Positions 45,101 through 52,900 of a DNA stretch of 64,000 bases are shown here, piece by piece (position 1 is the first letter of the stretch; the number at the start of each line of letters is the position of its first letter). Where the stretch lies: positions 28,320-92,319 of IMG/VR virus record IMGVR_UViG_3300006037_000006, one strand, 5' to 3'. Made by a program: the position numbers and the translations under genes. The notes under the pieces are model-generated. The model was given only the letters and a program-made list of their open reading frames with translations. It searched no databases and had not been told where the DNA came from. The stretch comes from a virus.

Positions 45101-46011
45101 CCTAGGTATGATTGTACGCCAGGTTGAGTTCCATAGAATACAATACGTTTTCCATCTAAACTAGTAACACCGTCGATGTTATTAATATCACTTACTTTCT
45201 TACCGTGCAAATCTCCAATTGCCATAGATACAACTAGGTCAACTGGATTGTTGCCTGGATAGTTGTTTTCATCTTGAGCGTTAGCTAATGGTACATCAAA
45301 TGTCACTGTACCATTAGCTAATCCATTAACATCTACTCCGTAGACTTCACGGGTACTAATGTTTGTTCGTAGCTTTTCATATCCAGTGATACCTGGCTGA
45401 GTTTGAATATAGAATTCTGAATTCTGATTTACGATAAAAGTGTATGACCCACCTCTGACCAGAGTCAATGTAGGATTGCTTACGTCAAACTTATACAAGT
45501 CACTAGTGATATCATATACTACATTGTTAGATAGCATTGTAAACGCGCCACTTTTATACATAGTAGAATCACTGATGTTCACTGGCTCAGGGCCCTGTGG
45601 CAACCAGTAGTACTGACTGTAATTGATAAGTTTATCTAAGTCTGCAAAGCTGTCCCAAGAGTAAAACTCATTAGTGAATAATTTATGATGATTATCAGTT
45701 GCGGCGCCTTCAATATGCAATGCATCAATTAATTCAGGATAAGTGATAGCATCGATTGCAACTTGTGTATCTTTCTTTTTGAAGACAACTGCAGGTTCTA
45801 ATTGATAATCTTTTCTAGTCTTAGTTGGTTCAGCAACATATCCGTCAGTAGCGTTAACACCGTAACCAAACTTGCTACCCACGTAGCCTTGAATTTTACT
45901 GAAATTTGGAGGCTGCACTAACTGGTCTAGCGTAGCTGATAGAAACTGGTTGTTGGTATCTGTCTTGAAGATTTCTGGTAAAAAATCAATTGTTCTAACT
46001 CTTTTTGACAT
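30157..46011 (-). CDS. giant 5284-aa virion structural protein
   Basis: One uninterrupted 15.9-kb frame. The N-terminus, RTIDFLPEIFKTDTNNQFLS (about residues 6-25) and FSKIQGYVGSKFGYG, is the conserved start of very large tail/baseplate proteins of cyanophage-like myoviruses. About residues 2200-2900 contain FG-GAP-like propeller repeats (GSKLFVGSP, GSELLIGSP, NKVMIGTP). SADxxLPYQ.. LNEVKPYHV lies near 3450; GYxxxPxI and GAGYTVGDTITV units at 3650-3920; and kelch/BNR-like repeats (GDAGTILKSVDGISW, GNNGVIIRSTNGSAW) at about 4320-4640. The C-terminus has GERIRFTTVDYVANTVSGLT. It most likely forms a long tail fibre or baseplate appendage. Lies directly after the gp6-like gene with a 13-nt gap. 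Confidence 0.75.
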   Translation of the reverse strand: MSKRVRTIDFLPEIFKTDTNNQFLSATLDQLVQPPNFSKIQGYVGSKFGYGVNATDGYVAEPTKTRKDYQLEPAVVFKKKDTQVAIDAITYPELIDALHIEGAATDNHHKLFTNEFYSWDSFADLDKLINYSQYYWLPQGPEPVNISDSTMYKSGAFTMLSNNVVYDITSDLYKFDVSNPTLTLVRGGSYTFIVNQNSEFYIQTQPGITGYEKLRTNISTREVYGVDVNGLANGTVTFDVPLANAQDENNYPGNNPVDLVVSMAIGDLHGKKVSDINNIDGVTSLDGKRIVFYGTQPGVQSYLGDFYGEFGFDVDDPARVVPTTTEVTQTAGSVTDFDEETFDSDPMNYTRHVITCLSTKDFSVNSVVTFSGIPFGGLTEGTVYYIESILSDTTFTVSTSLYGTAVELTDATTNENGKLFLTVHDGGFEEGSLTTVNDNFYTIKYIGDELDPIISVYEDGVIPNDQTILINYGTKYVTRHFVRNAYGEILLVPLITANLDKLYYQAGANPDQYGTIKLIDATSLSGIDISEIIGKKTYTSPNGVQFTNGLKVKFNGTVVPTQYTTDQYYVEGVGTSIALLPVSEQLVPEPFGQGFFAPFDQVSYDTDAYGNALLVPADSDYLTINRNSNSQNAWSRSNRWFHIDALNTVLANNDNSPMVKAALASTTARAKRPIIEYYANLKLFNSGTNGKAPVDYLNFTVTDALNQVAGKTAFFPDGSANELFDGARIIFANDSNIEVRNKIFVCNFSKVSPDQVPTITLSRAYDGDVAYNDQTVIVKGDQYQGKSYYFDGSTWSVAQLKKYVNQYPKFDVFDKNGISFGDIEYYPGSDFTGSTLFEYQPSSGVNDPILNFPIKYSSITNIGDISFDVSLNSQTFNYVYNSQSITTPINTGYVHTYSTNTLYDRHIGWQTAVEPTFQYQVFNLTYLGSDIVCDIPVKAVADTEWPVITVYVDNQRTTDYTYTTSDSTTTVTLNTPPTVGTPIEVLLFSDSVSKIAYYQIPSNFDHNPFNEQVTTVNLGDLRGHYKSICNNIKTLIGSAFGPNNFRDLGNIVPYGTRIVQSSASLVAPAIFLKSSNNNIFNALSFNAKEYTKYKAVLIDTVDRSDYNPLQSNSDILDDALDQISGTKSDASSFFWSDMLPSKGASTTKTYNFKSGVDSSVYPLTMIYDYTTANYNGVLVYLTRKIDGVSRNIQLVKDIDYTVSAVAKSLSISKYLIPNDSITVKEYAQTYGSYVPNTPTKIGLYPAYMPEVFQDASFITPTYFIRGHDGSYTKLYGDYNGGFLEDFRDRALLEFETRIYNNLKVVAKIPLQYDDIFPGQFRTTDYTFDELNAVYSSQFLNWVGTNRVDYKSQYYDATNEFTWNYSKSISKLTNTKLQQGNWRGVFYWLYDTSHPDTRPWEILGINNKPSWWDARYGAAPYTSDNILLWTDISNGSIWNNGDSYINAKRVRPGLLDVLPVDSNGKLVSPFTNVVNSYDVNTFNNEWTIGDMSPTEYSYRKSSMWPFDLMRMYALTKPAQFFSLGIDLDIYQYNYEFNQYLVNDRLRQPPSDLLVYGASADTAAHSYLNWIVDYLNQFGIDGSQQVTDYFNNTDVRLTYRMAGFSDKDLLKFFAEKGSPNSKNNSLLIPDESYNIILYENQPYSTIVYSSIIIQKTKFGFRVYGNSQDKAYFVISDANLNGIYSTVTINDYSISVPTKFRDTTTYISYGTEFATVESLAQFVSSYGNYLVTQGVKFNNIENALELNWNQMIAELLYWSLSGWEDGSIVNLNPNANSITITTDIGIVQPLTLYQENYILNQNLIPIPLNDLGITRLDTTFTATALNQGDSLSFMRCKVSGVEHIVVFDNTTVFNDTMFNLVTGLRQQRIYVKGTKTAEWTGQMNAAGFIINQDNIQEWVSNQKYNKGSIVKYKNEYWIANRVTVVPVSKFNTDEWNKTSYDSIQKGLLPNPSTRAYESTLYYNTNAANLKNEADLLSFSLIGYRPRNYLAEANLDDTTQVNIYKNMISSKGTRNAFDALIGANLQQSSLTYDFYENWAIKTSNYGGVLNKNFIEFTLDESQLLGNPATVGIVHGETVDNVQQLVQLYDLKNYGYTINNTNILPTISSTTDSKLPSAGYVNLDDVLYTGYYVDNLDNASISNLYKNDYVWIADKIGEWKVYTPIPTVARLTNVVNNLNNTATFTFTYHHDLAVNDIIGIIDYDYRVNGYYTVVSVNSLTSIVVSLTLDSGVTSINSNKSNIMFKFYNQRVTSAKDISTLELLNADYVKNKVWVDKNQNGEWSVLRKTNNYEYTNFIKPGNTIEFGSAVAYTEKLGYFVSDPANSKVHRFVETSSGNSQYALVDTITHGQGYGTAMVKNDDIMIISQPDPFGDLSILYVYRMVKTDRITSLVEEQILAVAGFRLGDSLALSGDGELFYASVIDLNAIIEFQRSADYSYYNIGAVLKSAVTPGSTSFELYGNIPNLVPGRYITFTNFGYDDKYTVVTSKYNSSTDSTTVYLSEAVLYSVSTGSAVYRASVSYFILGAISSEGLANGSDLFSSSLATNYDGSKLFVGSPQSDFSQQLLDSGYAFVYDRLIENWEVITDSPGNSFTLFFLPWQPTPTSVVYINDVKLHPSYYVLISNLLVIGPILRAGDVVTVSSGNMVLVQELASYDLIEEIDPGAKFAWSLDCNTSGSELLIGSPFNLNQEEKEGAVFRYSNEGKHFGRITGILQCHLLEPASILINGYRVALPDPTMSAPGDAFYVANKINQAVITNVFAYATEDNRLVIRLRDVDLNPINNKLNLTVFNGNIMAELGIAMYLKTQVIYDPHAETRTQFGYKVKFNEQNSFIVSAPAAPRYMGTQFDFSNDENNHNDTVFDNNFTQWEDKYGDAGTVYMYDYIPSYNESLVTASNYVYSQTLPDQELAYGRQPYYGQSLDFIKNKVMIGTPNFKNGSINGRVTVYENNVGAANWAVYRESALVTDITKIQKVQIYNNITDVTVESLDYFDPQQGKLLGPIRENIDFITSVDPAGYNNTNAKGNMAWGKNQIGKIWFDVTTTKFINYHQNDVVYNSKYWGNVFPGSTVTVYSWIESDVMPAFYIGTGQPYNFGNYSLGFETDASGNLSTRYYYWVRNTDTLFGLQGKTLTDTVIAQYIANPQSSGIAYFAALSPSVYSLYNVRDFIYSKNTNLHIGFSTNDIDIPNHSEYQLIRNGYANDFLRGVPDNINYVEPAGLYNKFLNSFAGVDEIGQVLPNPNLPKLLQIGIGTRPNQSLFINRFSALENYLQYANTVMKTYPINELSTITFLNTYGDSFDTRKYWQNIYWWADGYSSTTKTAFEVATYYDLLKVTAKEELIVGVSMNSQGNREVYKYITSSWVRIGLEDGTIEFLQTLWDYENNRIGFGDVFFDTVSFDAYPSIETKYIVRALNEQIYVGPLTIYKNKSLILMFEYIQSENVESQNYLPWLNKTSLADVSYNIRSLLPYQKYQSDNTNLLEGYLNEVKPYHVVLKEFSFKYDGIDTFDGNITDFDLPSKYNSTLKRFVSPQLSYSSSLSGGEYNSADAIWSSDAEYQSWISNYGLKLIAKKNQVVARLVKYVNTISQSLYVDNARGLPAAGIITIGGELIAYSKVDRNRGKLSGLSRGMSNTKVTTHLPDTSVYADLPSVIVLDTGRGYIDPPIVKAYIDTSKYPAPTREAVLKAAMSGDKVIEVEVIDPGEGYAVAPEIIFQSAFETVFNESDINFQSNLLVLDPTDIVTGDLIKIIAGGNSDEAIISGYYYVTVLGFNSGSSGVNDKPVVSLHYNYRDSTVGEHKVVFKKITTALSYTLQMVPRAIAVTTSPLIRSINTTMRLDRTSYQTMIEEWKSGTYWPSPFNSLGNDASTDTSLSYGIPFTFEYNDGKNFQNSAYGAGVKFTVYNQTMLEMYAVTIEASGAGYTVGDTITVEGYYLDGVTGTNDCTITVTSIIGSYATGPIKTVTVLGTPYSQSGAGAQGALLPIMATETVEDAVVVTLNYKPSTLKPGQIKGLRMYFYRHFEPYVYDDTGTSFTGSISGTTLTVTAIVGSSTTLSIGDHVYGRGVYFKGAGTTITGFVTGTGRLGTYTVTPSQTVASTDMNTGGGAVIEVYRPRFNPVSITNQYFIKILNYGWKYIDDDQILLSGALLGGTAGTNDASINIRYAGDFGQIQIASITGVSNGGFKQYYVMPVSATQIKLFVDTKLTIPVLSADYTFTNTVTDFAFIPEPLSSGGGYKYTVTAIVSYDNRVWRCLISNSDDYFDFAKWEVIPSDSRLLNALDRTMGYYKPTVDMPAKDVRQLFTGTTFPNAVYYGNSFAPGDELPLDVVLKDQIFYPRDTDIKAIIFDGTSYVAVGETATHSVALISDDGTNWRVIKLSDQNLGVTDIVYSGIYYVISTTTIATPVLLSDDKVNWSTLGSNVAYDFTPYGYTGFDSLALTVPSEEMYSLTYANDKFFAIGKDIVSSDDGITWNIVFSFGSELDNQIKNLRYVNSTNFVGYIAVGGGYQVVEGAGTSSPVVEYRARIITEVDSVWNTFNPSFTGNQMNTVIASSDIIVVAGANGEIWNSINTRNWIMSSVSGGTVTATLRDSSYGNNIFVIVGDAGTILKSVDGISWGVIASPISFDLTGITFDGTYFYAVGNNGVIIRSTNGSAWQDISFITTDKALYDIKGSEYLSGYGPEELVPGIISDTLSMKVTTRPGSYWDNDTFTQSFLYGNTGFNIVSEIVTPTGTTASFDNLVENPAQLSVFIVDSITKLGNRIYENYGYALNWITKTITLSTALVAGKSLLVEVYEVGNGRQLVRSNSQLMPVTIDTTTGHSQIILNEKAQNLSASIIYRNGTKLVNNTDYQIVTVANYMKVLFSTTYDLSVDYLSFAILGTALSEYNANEYSYSIPETQVFVYTSSNVFTLTNSLGGNNNVNAIVELNGLRLLSSQYSINTSAKTLTVTAALVATNIVATNIVAITTFNDTQRQYLTTDSSTNMEVTAINTIDTTQAGAVLVLTTNLGLVDADTVQVNGIIGADQLNGRAYYVQVGSPYVIDAITYYQYVLFNDAALTDPILSNNVNMYISGGFVCKTSSLIALTPTIITIALDNSSYTFTPTDSNRIWVTVNGKRLDSHQVSIVDDNGTSRLNVLAPVATGDIVIATSMVSGGTPNATAYGITISKQGFGTISNMSVKNRTWLTEALYMSQDIIHFNDVSKIVDSTTKMLNLHGERIRFTTVDYVANTVSGLTRGVEGTGIISVHLAYSYVYGISAAKTLDSSYFFKSWNTKNYTSRGDPIQLSNSYPVEFLELGIN

Positions 46012-46024
46012 TCTGTATTACCTA

Positions 46025-49000
46025 TTAATTTGTTTGTAGTTCGGCCGGTGTCAATGCACTGATAACCATGATATCGCTTGCTTGTGCTGCATTGACAAAA
46101 ATCTCATAAGGTGCACTACGAATTTCGTACAAGTCACCAAACGACAGCGAAGGATCATTTGGAACTAAGACGACTGAATTTACTAGATCACCAATCTTAG
46201 AATGCAAGAATGCACTAAGTTCTGTGAAGTAGAAAGTGTCTCCAAAGTTCCAGTTATCAATACTGAAATATGTATTCATCTCACTCAACACCGCACTGCG
46301 AATTTCACTATCACTCGCAGTTGTTGCACTTGATTTGATAACCTTGATGGTAGCACGTAACTGAGGTGCAGCTTTGTTTCCAAACAATGGTTTGAATTTT
46401 GCGCTGTTTAAAATCACACTGTCAGTTAACATTTTATAATCATTAATTTCACTGTATGCTATATTTAACTCATTGATAGTTGGGCTTGTAGGTTCCGTCA
46501 ATTTGCTAGACGTATCTTTAATCCAATTTTGATATTGAGTGTAGTAAGATTGTGTTACTACATACAAATCAATAATGTTAGTTGTTGCTGGATCAATACG
46601 AGTAGTATTGCTTGAGTTGTGTCTATATTGAAACGCAAACCCCTGACGACCAATCTTAGCAACATAGTTACTGATTTGAACCAAGTTAATAACATTTTTC
46701 GTGGTAGCATCATTCGCTGCTTGATAAAATGCATCTTCTGTAGTTGCATAATAGATTTGTCCAGAAGCATATTCATAACGCACTAATGAGATTTCTGCCT
46801 TAGTAGCGTATGCGTGATTGATATTCTTGTTGGATGCCATTTGATATCTAGTCAATAAGTTAACATCAGTAATTTGTTCAAAGAAAACAAAATGTGTAGT
46901 GTTCTTGGCGCCAGTTGCATAACCAGTTAGGTCGTAGAAGAAATCAGGATCTTTTACTACACCAGCAATGTTTGGATCAGTACTAGCCACTTCTACACTA
47001 TAGTCATCAACATAACCATCACTTTCAACTAACTGCCCAACGACACTTAGTTTATTGTCTTTAGCGAAGGGCCAGTTACTGTCCGGCTGACTATTCAATT
47101 TTAATATACTAACAAAATCTTGCAATAGTTTGCCAGTTGATGGATCATAGATTACACTGTTCTTGTCGAACGTAAATCGAATATTGGCCACGCTACCAAA
47201 ATAATATGCAAGAGACTTGTAAGTAACCATGTAACGGTTACTACCAAGACTATCAAATTTTACAAAATAATTAGATGCAGTGAATGCGTCAACTGCCCAG
47301 CGAGTTTGGTTTGCTAATAATGCATTGTTGTAAACCAAACTAAAACTTTGATTCAACGTGATCTGCGTGATACAATCTTGAATAACATCTGATGGTAACA
47401 AATTAGTGAACGAAGGTAGAATTTCAGCTAACACAACTCCGTTTGGAATAGGATTATTCAACACTACCGGTCCGAAACCATTACCTAGATTACCTTGACC
47501 ATTATTGCTACCGTCACCGGTAACACTAGCAACACTCGTCCAAATGAACGTGCTATCTGCTGGGGTGGGTAATCCTTCAATCAATCTATTGTCTTGATCA
47601 AAATAATATCCACTAGGTGCAGTAAAGCGAATCAGTGCGCCTTCGGTAAGATATTTGACATTGCCAGTACTGTATACTCCGATTGGCACCGGGTCTACAT
47701 TGTGTAAAAAGTATCCAGTTGACTCAAGTGAATTGAATGAAGACTGGTGCCACTTAACAACACCATCACCAGTAGATTGATTTACTGGATAACGTTTATA
47801 GTGCTGAGTGTAGTGTTGGAATGAACGATGATTGTTTAGTTCGCTATTCAATGTTTCAGTTAGAAAAGCTACAACATCATTCGTAGTGTTTGCAGAGAAT
47901 GTGGTATAACCGTCACTGGTATCTAAATAAAGTCCACCATCATCACTGAAGTTGTTTGTGCTAGAATACTTTGCGCTTGGGTCTAGTAAGTCAAAATTGC
48001 GACTTACACCAACGCTGCTACGATTAAGTGCTTTACTCTTAATGATTGATCCGTACAATGTATACGGGAAGTTATTATAGTCCTCTCCGTTAACCATTCT
48101 GTTCTGGCTATAAAAACGTTGAGGGGCACGTTGTTTGATACTTTGCAATGTCTCACGTGCTTGGGCATTTGCTACAGGCAAAGTTAGTTCCATAGTCAGA
48201 GTAAGTGTTTCGACACGGCCAACACGGCTGATGTAGTTAATACTAACAGTAGTACCTTGCAATTCACCTGAATTGATTGTATAGGTTAGTGCATTGCCTG
48301 CACGAACATATGACGTAAAGTTACCAATCGGAATCTCACCAAATACACCGTCACCAAACACATAACTTACTTGATCATTGAAGCGAGAAGCTACGCTGAA
48401 GACTTTTTTGTTAGTGCTAGCTACTTGCGAGCTATTGTTGGCATAGATGCTGTCTACTTGAGTCCACCGGGTTAGCGTAGACGCAGTTGTGTCTGTACTG
48501 TATAACCAAGTGTCTGTATTATTAATACCTTGAATATTGATATCGACTACTTGACTGCTAATTTGTTCAAGCAAGTTAAAATTATATGTTCTCAATGAGC
48601 CTTGTTTGAAGTACATGAAGAATCCTGTATTAGGGCTACCGTAGCCTAATCTGTCATTGCGATATACTATGTTGAATTTACCGTTAGGTCCCGGTGGCAA
48701 TTCATACAAACTGTCAGAATTTACGCTAGTCACACTAACGCACTCGAAATCCATAGTAACACCGTCGACTGTCGCATTAAAGGGAGCAGTTGCAGTAACA
48801 CCAGTTGGAATACTTATGCTATACTCGTCGGTCTTTACATCCAAAATAGTTTTAGTGTTTCCCGGACGTCCTACTCTTTGAGTGTCAATCAATGCTGCAT
48901 TGATGATGCTATTGAACTGTTCTTGCCAATTTGGATTAGCTGGATCATTCCACAAGATAGTTAAGTTGTTTAAACTCAATCCATTAATATCTTTGACTTG

Positions 49001-49381
49001 CTCAGTTGTTTGAATTGAGGTCAACTTCATATAGCCCTGACCTGCATTGTTGCGCTTTGGGTTGTACCCAACTAGGTTAGCTAATTTGATAACGCTATCT
49101 CTGCGCTCGGCAGTATCAATGAAATTTTCACGGGTGTTCAGGTCATCACGGAAGCTAAGTGCTTGTCCCATGAATGCCATCACGTCTAATAATGCAACAT
49201 ATTCACTAGACTCTACGTAGTCGTTGAATGTTTCAGGGTAGTTTTTGCGTAGGTAGTCTACGAACGTTTTACGAAGGGTTTCGTAGTCGTAACTCTGAAA
49301 GTCAGCTTGTTTGTATGTTTTATAGATTGTTTTCCAATCGTTTACACCAAATATACTTGATTGTCTTGAACTTGTAGCCAT
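46025..49381 (-). CDS. baseplate wedge protein (T4 gp6-like)
   Basis: Homologue of the dimeric wedge subunit that forms the inner iris of the baseplate. The 1118-aa protein is larger than T4 gp6 (660 aa), mostly by inserts in the middle. The N-terminal signature is clear: FVDYLRKNYPETFNDYVESS (about 41-60) followed by EYVALLDVMAFMGQALSFRDDLNTRENFIDTAERRDSV and LANLVGYNPKRN. The C-terminal 150 residues (LFGNKAAPQLRATIKV, then LSEMNTYFSIDNWNFGDTFY) match the gp6/gpJ-type end. A late-type GATAAATA lies upstream (49401-49409). Same-strand run with gp25- and gp5-like genes supports the call. Confidence 0.85.
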   Translation of the reverse strand: MATSSRQSSIFGVNDWKTIYKTYKQADFQSYDYETLRKTFVDYLRKNYPETFNDYVESSEYVALLDVMAFMGQALSFRDDLNTRENFIDTAERRDSVIKLANLVGYNPKRNNAGQGYMKLTSIQTTEQVKDINGLSLNNLTILWNDPANPNWQEQFNSIINAALIDTQRVGRPGNTKTILDVKTDEYSISIPTGVTATAPFNATVDGVTMDFECVSVTSVNSDSLYELPPGPNGKFNIVYRNDRLGYGSPNTGFFMYFKQGSLRTYNFNLLEQISSQVVDINIQGINNTDTWLYSTDTTASTLTRWTQVDSIYANNSSQVASTNKKVFSVASRFNDQVSYVFGDGVFGEIPIGNFTSYVRAGNALTYTINSGELQGTTVSINYISRVGRVETLTLTMELTLPVANAQARETLQSIKQRAPQRFYSQNRMVNGEDYNNFPYTLYGSIIKSKALNRSSVGVSRNFDLLDPSAKYSSTNNFSDDGGLYLDTSDGYTTFSANTTNDVVAFLTETLNSELNNHRSFQHYTQHYKRYPVNQSTGDGVVKWHQSSFNSLESTGYFLHNVDPVPIGVYSTGNVKYLTEGALIRFTAPSGYYFDQDNRLIEGLPTPADSTFIWTSVASVTGDGSNNGQGNLGNGFGPVVLNNPIPNGVVLAEILPSFTNLLPSDVIQDCITQITLNQSFSLVYNNALLANQTRWAVDAFTASNYFVKFDSLGSNRYMVTYKSLAYYFGSVANIRFTFDKNSVIYDPSTGKLLQDFVSILKLNSQPDSNWPFAKDNKLSVVGQLVESDGYVDDYSVEVASTDPNIAGVVKDPDFFYDLTGYATGAKNTTHFVFFEQITDVNLLTRYQMASNKNINHAYATKAEISLVRYEYASGQIYYATTEDAFYQAANDATTKNVINLVQISNYVAKIGRQGFAFQYRHNSSNTTRIDPATTNIIDLYVVTQSYYTQYQNWIKDTSSKLTEPTSPTINELNIAYSEINDYKMLTDSVILNSAKFKPLFGNKAAPQLRATIKVIKSSATTASDSEIRSAVLSEMNTYFSIDNWNFGDTFYFTELSAFLHSKIGDLVNSVVLVPNDPSLSFGDLYEIRSAPYEIFVNAAQASDIMVISALTPAELQTN

Positions 49382-49400
49382 AAGTTAATTCTCTTTTAAG

Positions 49401-49410
49401 TATTTATCAT
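49401..49410 (-). promoter_or_regulatory. late-type promoter element for the gp6-like gene
   Basis: ATGATAAATA on the minus strand, 20 nt upstream of the start at 49381, in the 46-nt gap after the gp25-like gene. Confidence 0.5.
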
Positions 49411-49427
49411 ACGAAAAAGTGACGGTT

Positions 49428-49874
49428 TTAACTACCGAACGCAGAATTTGTCGTAGGGTCGAAGAAAATACTGAAGGTCAAAGCCTCATTGAACGGCGCA
49501 ATTGCTAGTTCAAGTTGAATTAAGATGCCATTTTCTTGGTTGAAAACTTCTAACGTGTTCAGAATAAGTCTAGGATCTAATTGCACTACTCGTTTGATTT
49601 CATTAGATAATGCTTGTCGCACATCTACAGTGTTTGGTTCAAAAATAAATGACCAAAGTGAAGTTCCATAGCTAGGTTTGCCTGGTTTTTGACCTTGAGG
49701 TATATTTAACGCATTGATGAGGTCTGTGATTACCAGTTCTTCATCAGTGAGTTTAAATTTCTTACCCGGTTGGAATGGTTTAGCTAGCAGAGTAGACCCG
49801 CCTTCAGTGCCGGTACCAACAAAGTCTCTAACTTTGTTTACATTTTTAGTACTAAATCCAATATATGATGCCAT
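49428..49874 (-). CDS. baseplate wedge protein (T4 gp25-like)
   Basis: A 148-aa homologue of gp25, which joins wedge and sheath initiation. DEELVITDLINALNIPQGQKPGKPSYGTSLWSFIFEP (about residues 44-80) followed by EIKRVVQLDPRL contains the family's G.P.YGT.L...FEP and the conserved DPR. No lysozyme activity is implied; the old lysozyme label for this family is historical. Length matches T4 gp25 (132 aa) closely. A late-type element (49891-49900) lies upstream. Confidence 0.85.
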   Translation of the reverse strand: MASYIGFSTKNVNKVRDFVGTGTEGGSTLLAKPFQPGKKFKLTDEELVITDLINALNIPQGQKPGKPSYGTSLWSFIFEPNTVDVRQALSNEIKRVVQLDPRLILNTLEVFNQENGILIQLELAIAPFNEALTFSIFFDPTTNSAFGS

Positions 49875-49890
49875 TATAAGTTCCTATACT

Positions 49891-49900
49891 GTATTTATGT
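49891..49900 (-). promoter_or_regulatory. late-type promoter element ACATAAATAC
   Basis: Minus strand, 17 nt before the gp25-like start and overlapping the stop codon of the gp5-like gene. GTATAGGAAC beside it provides an AGGAA ribosome-binding site. Confidence 0.45.
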
Positions 49901-52900
49901 CACAACTTTGGACATGTCTTGACGTATTGTTTCTATCTTTTTGACATTATCTTGCCAAGAAGCATATGCAGTAGTAGTTGACGAATCATCTGGACCTTTT
50001 TTACCCTTCAAGTCTAAGTATGTCTTTCTTAGGTCCCATTGCAAGTCTTCTTGTACCGCCAACTCTGCCTTTAACTTATCATACTCTACGACTTGTGCTG
50101 AAGTAGGCGTTTTAAATGATCCAGCTGGTATAGTACCGAACGGCAGTGCAGGAATCTTTGGATTGCCTAACAGTGATTTAGCTTGTGCCATCATTGGACC
50201 AAAGTCAAAACTGTCTTTTGCGACTGTCGGTAGTTTAACTTCTACTGGACCACCTGTACCAATTGAATTAATAGAACTACTGAGTAACGCCATGCTTTTT
50301 GCGCCGAGGCCGGTGCCTGCTAAGGCTTGTAGGCCTGAAGCTCCACCCAATTTAGATTTCAATCCAGCCAATGCATCAGTAACGCCGCCCATCGAGCCTC
50401 CCAATGATCCAGTTACTTTACCAATCGCCCCCGCTAGTTCGCCACTACCCGGTACATTGGGTAATCCGGGGATGCTAGGTAACCCAGGAACATCAATTGC
50501 CCCTGATACTAATTTATTTGCACCCGCTGCTAAAGAACTACCGGCTGACAATGCAGAGGATAAATCCCCGCCAATAGCTTTAGCTACAGGGCCCAAGTTT
50601 ACTACATTTGATATAGCTGATGCGCCACCTGGAAGATTACTTAATCCGCTAGTATCTACTCCAAAACTCTTTGTAGCTGCTCCTAACGCAGTCATAGTAG
50701 ATGATACTAACTTACTAGGGTCAGTGATGCCTGATGTAGCGGATTTGATCTTGTCTCCCATTCCACCTAGAATAGACGCCGATGTTCCTCCGGCTCCAAA
50801 TCCCAACGCAGAAGTTAGTTTAGCATTCAATGAAGCGTTGGCTGCAATTTGTGAGGGGGAAGGAGCATCTCCTTTAGTCTCTGCTGCTGCTTGCGCCTCA
50901 TCATTCTTTGCTTTGACCGCGGTCAAATTAATAGGCGATCCCACTTTAGCTAGTGATTTGAATGATTCAGTTACTTTACTAAACGCCGCTGATGCTGCTC
51001 CCTTAAGTTGGTCTGCTACTGGCAATCCACTAAGTGGACCAGTAACTTTGTCAGCCATATTAGCTGCAAAATTGCCACCTGAGATTATGTCTTTAACTGA
51101 GCCTGACATTGCAGACAAGTTACCTGGTAATTTTAATCCACCTAGCGCCGCAGTTGCTCCACCTAGTGCGGCACTAGCTGCGGCACCACCTGGTACTCCG
51201 GCTGATTTCACAAAATCCATAGTTTTATCTATACCAGCAGTAGCCGAACTCAATACAAGGCCGGCAGTTTGAGTAGGACTTTCTAGCCCAGTAATAATAC
51301 CAGTAGACTTTAGTGCGGCTTCACCTTTTTGCAACAATGAAACTGCACTTGCTGCTTGCGCTGATGGATTGCTAATGAATTGTGTAGCACTCTTGACTCC
51401 GTTCAATCCAGTAAACAAGTTAGTTGGCATTGCTGCTTCTAATGATTTTCCTGCTGCAATGCCCGCATTAATGATGGTATCTGACCCTGGCTTTAATGTT
51501 CCTGCTGCCACTAGCTGAGTAGGATTCAATCCAAACATACCAACGCTAGCTATCTTTTCTCCAGCAATGTTTACTACGCCGGCCGCTGATGCCACTGCAT
51601 CTTTTGCTGCTCCTGTCGCAGCGTTGACTGCCATTTGAGAAACCATTGCGCTAGTCGTAGCTTTGTCAATCTGTTTTGATACTGCTGCAACGTTAGGTAC
51701 TGTTGCTGATATTGCCGGTGATACTCCAGCTGGTGGCACAGCAGGGGTGCTATTATTAACCGCAGACAAGGAAGACGATGGTGCTGCTGGCAGATTTGAA
51801 TCTGCACTTATGTCAGTCTTAACATTTACACCTTGCCCGGCAGCAGCCCATGGACTATGTGCGGGTGCTCGACTAACAATACTAGGCAACTTACCTGGCG
51901 CTGCCGCGTAGCCTTTCTTACTATCGTACAACGTGTCAGTATGTGCTACTAACGGTTGTTGTTTAACATCTGATGGTACTAACCCACTTGAACCTGTATT
52001 CAAATTAACTTTGCTACCATTGATATAGTTGATTGCTGCACTTTTAAAACTACTATCACCGTTGCTAGTAAAACTCATCTTGCTATCTACTTTGACAGTA
52101 AGGTCAGCTTTAACTTGCTGCTTATAATTAGTCCCAACAAAGCTAGTAGTTTCTTTACTACTTTCCATTTTTATATTTTCAGCATTAACGTTGAAATTCT
52201 TAGCGGCGTGAATATTCACGTCATTGTCTGCGTGTAAGTTCAAGTCGCCCTGAGTGCGAATGTTGACACTGTTTGTAGCGTACATATCAATAGTACCCTC
52301 ACGTCCTAACTCAATATAACTTTGTCCATTAGCGTGAACGATGAACAGTGATTGAATACTGTCATTCATCATTATCATATGTCCGCCGGCAGTCCTAAGT
52401 CTGACTAATTGATCTTTTCCTTGTAGATCACCGTCATCTAACACAACACTATGACCACCTCTACGACTAACTACTTTAAAGTTCTTATCAGGGATTTTAT
52501 CATCTTTGACCGCATCGGCAATAGTAGTGTCATCATATCCACCTTCATAGATAGGTCTGCCCGGGGTGCTGATACCAAACACACGACTAGGGCTTTCACG
52601 TACACTAGTACTACCAATCGTGCCTCTATCAGGATCACGAATAAGACCTTGCTTGTTTAGTATCGCAGCTTGATAACTATGAATGGGTCTTGGTTGTGAA
52701 GTCAGGATAGAATTATTATCTTGCTTCTGGTTGGCATTATTAATCTCGCCTACAGGTAATCTAGTTGCGCCGCCATAACTATCTGCTTCACCGGAGTTGT
52801 TTGCAATGATGCTATCGCTCGACCCAATAGCAGGTACCATGTGTGTCATGCCTTGGCCAGGGATACATCCAATATAGTACCCGGCGTCTGCTACCCCGTT

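Noticed and set aside
49941-51272. Plus-strand 443-codon ORF
   Set aside because: Antisense to the Ala/Gly-rich part of the gp5-like gene; base bias opens the frame, and it has no recognisable domain or start signals.
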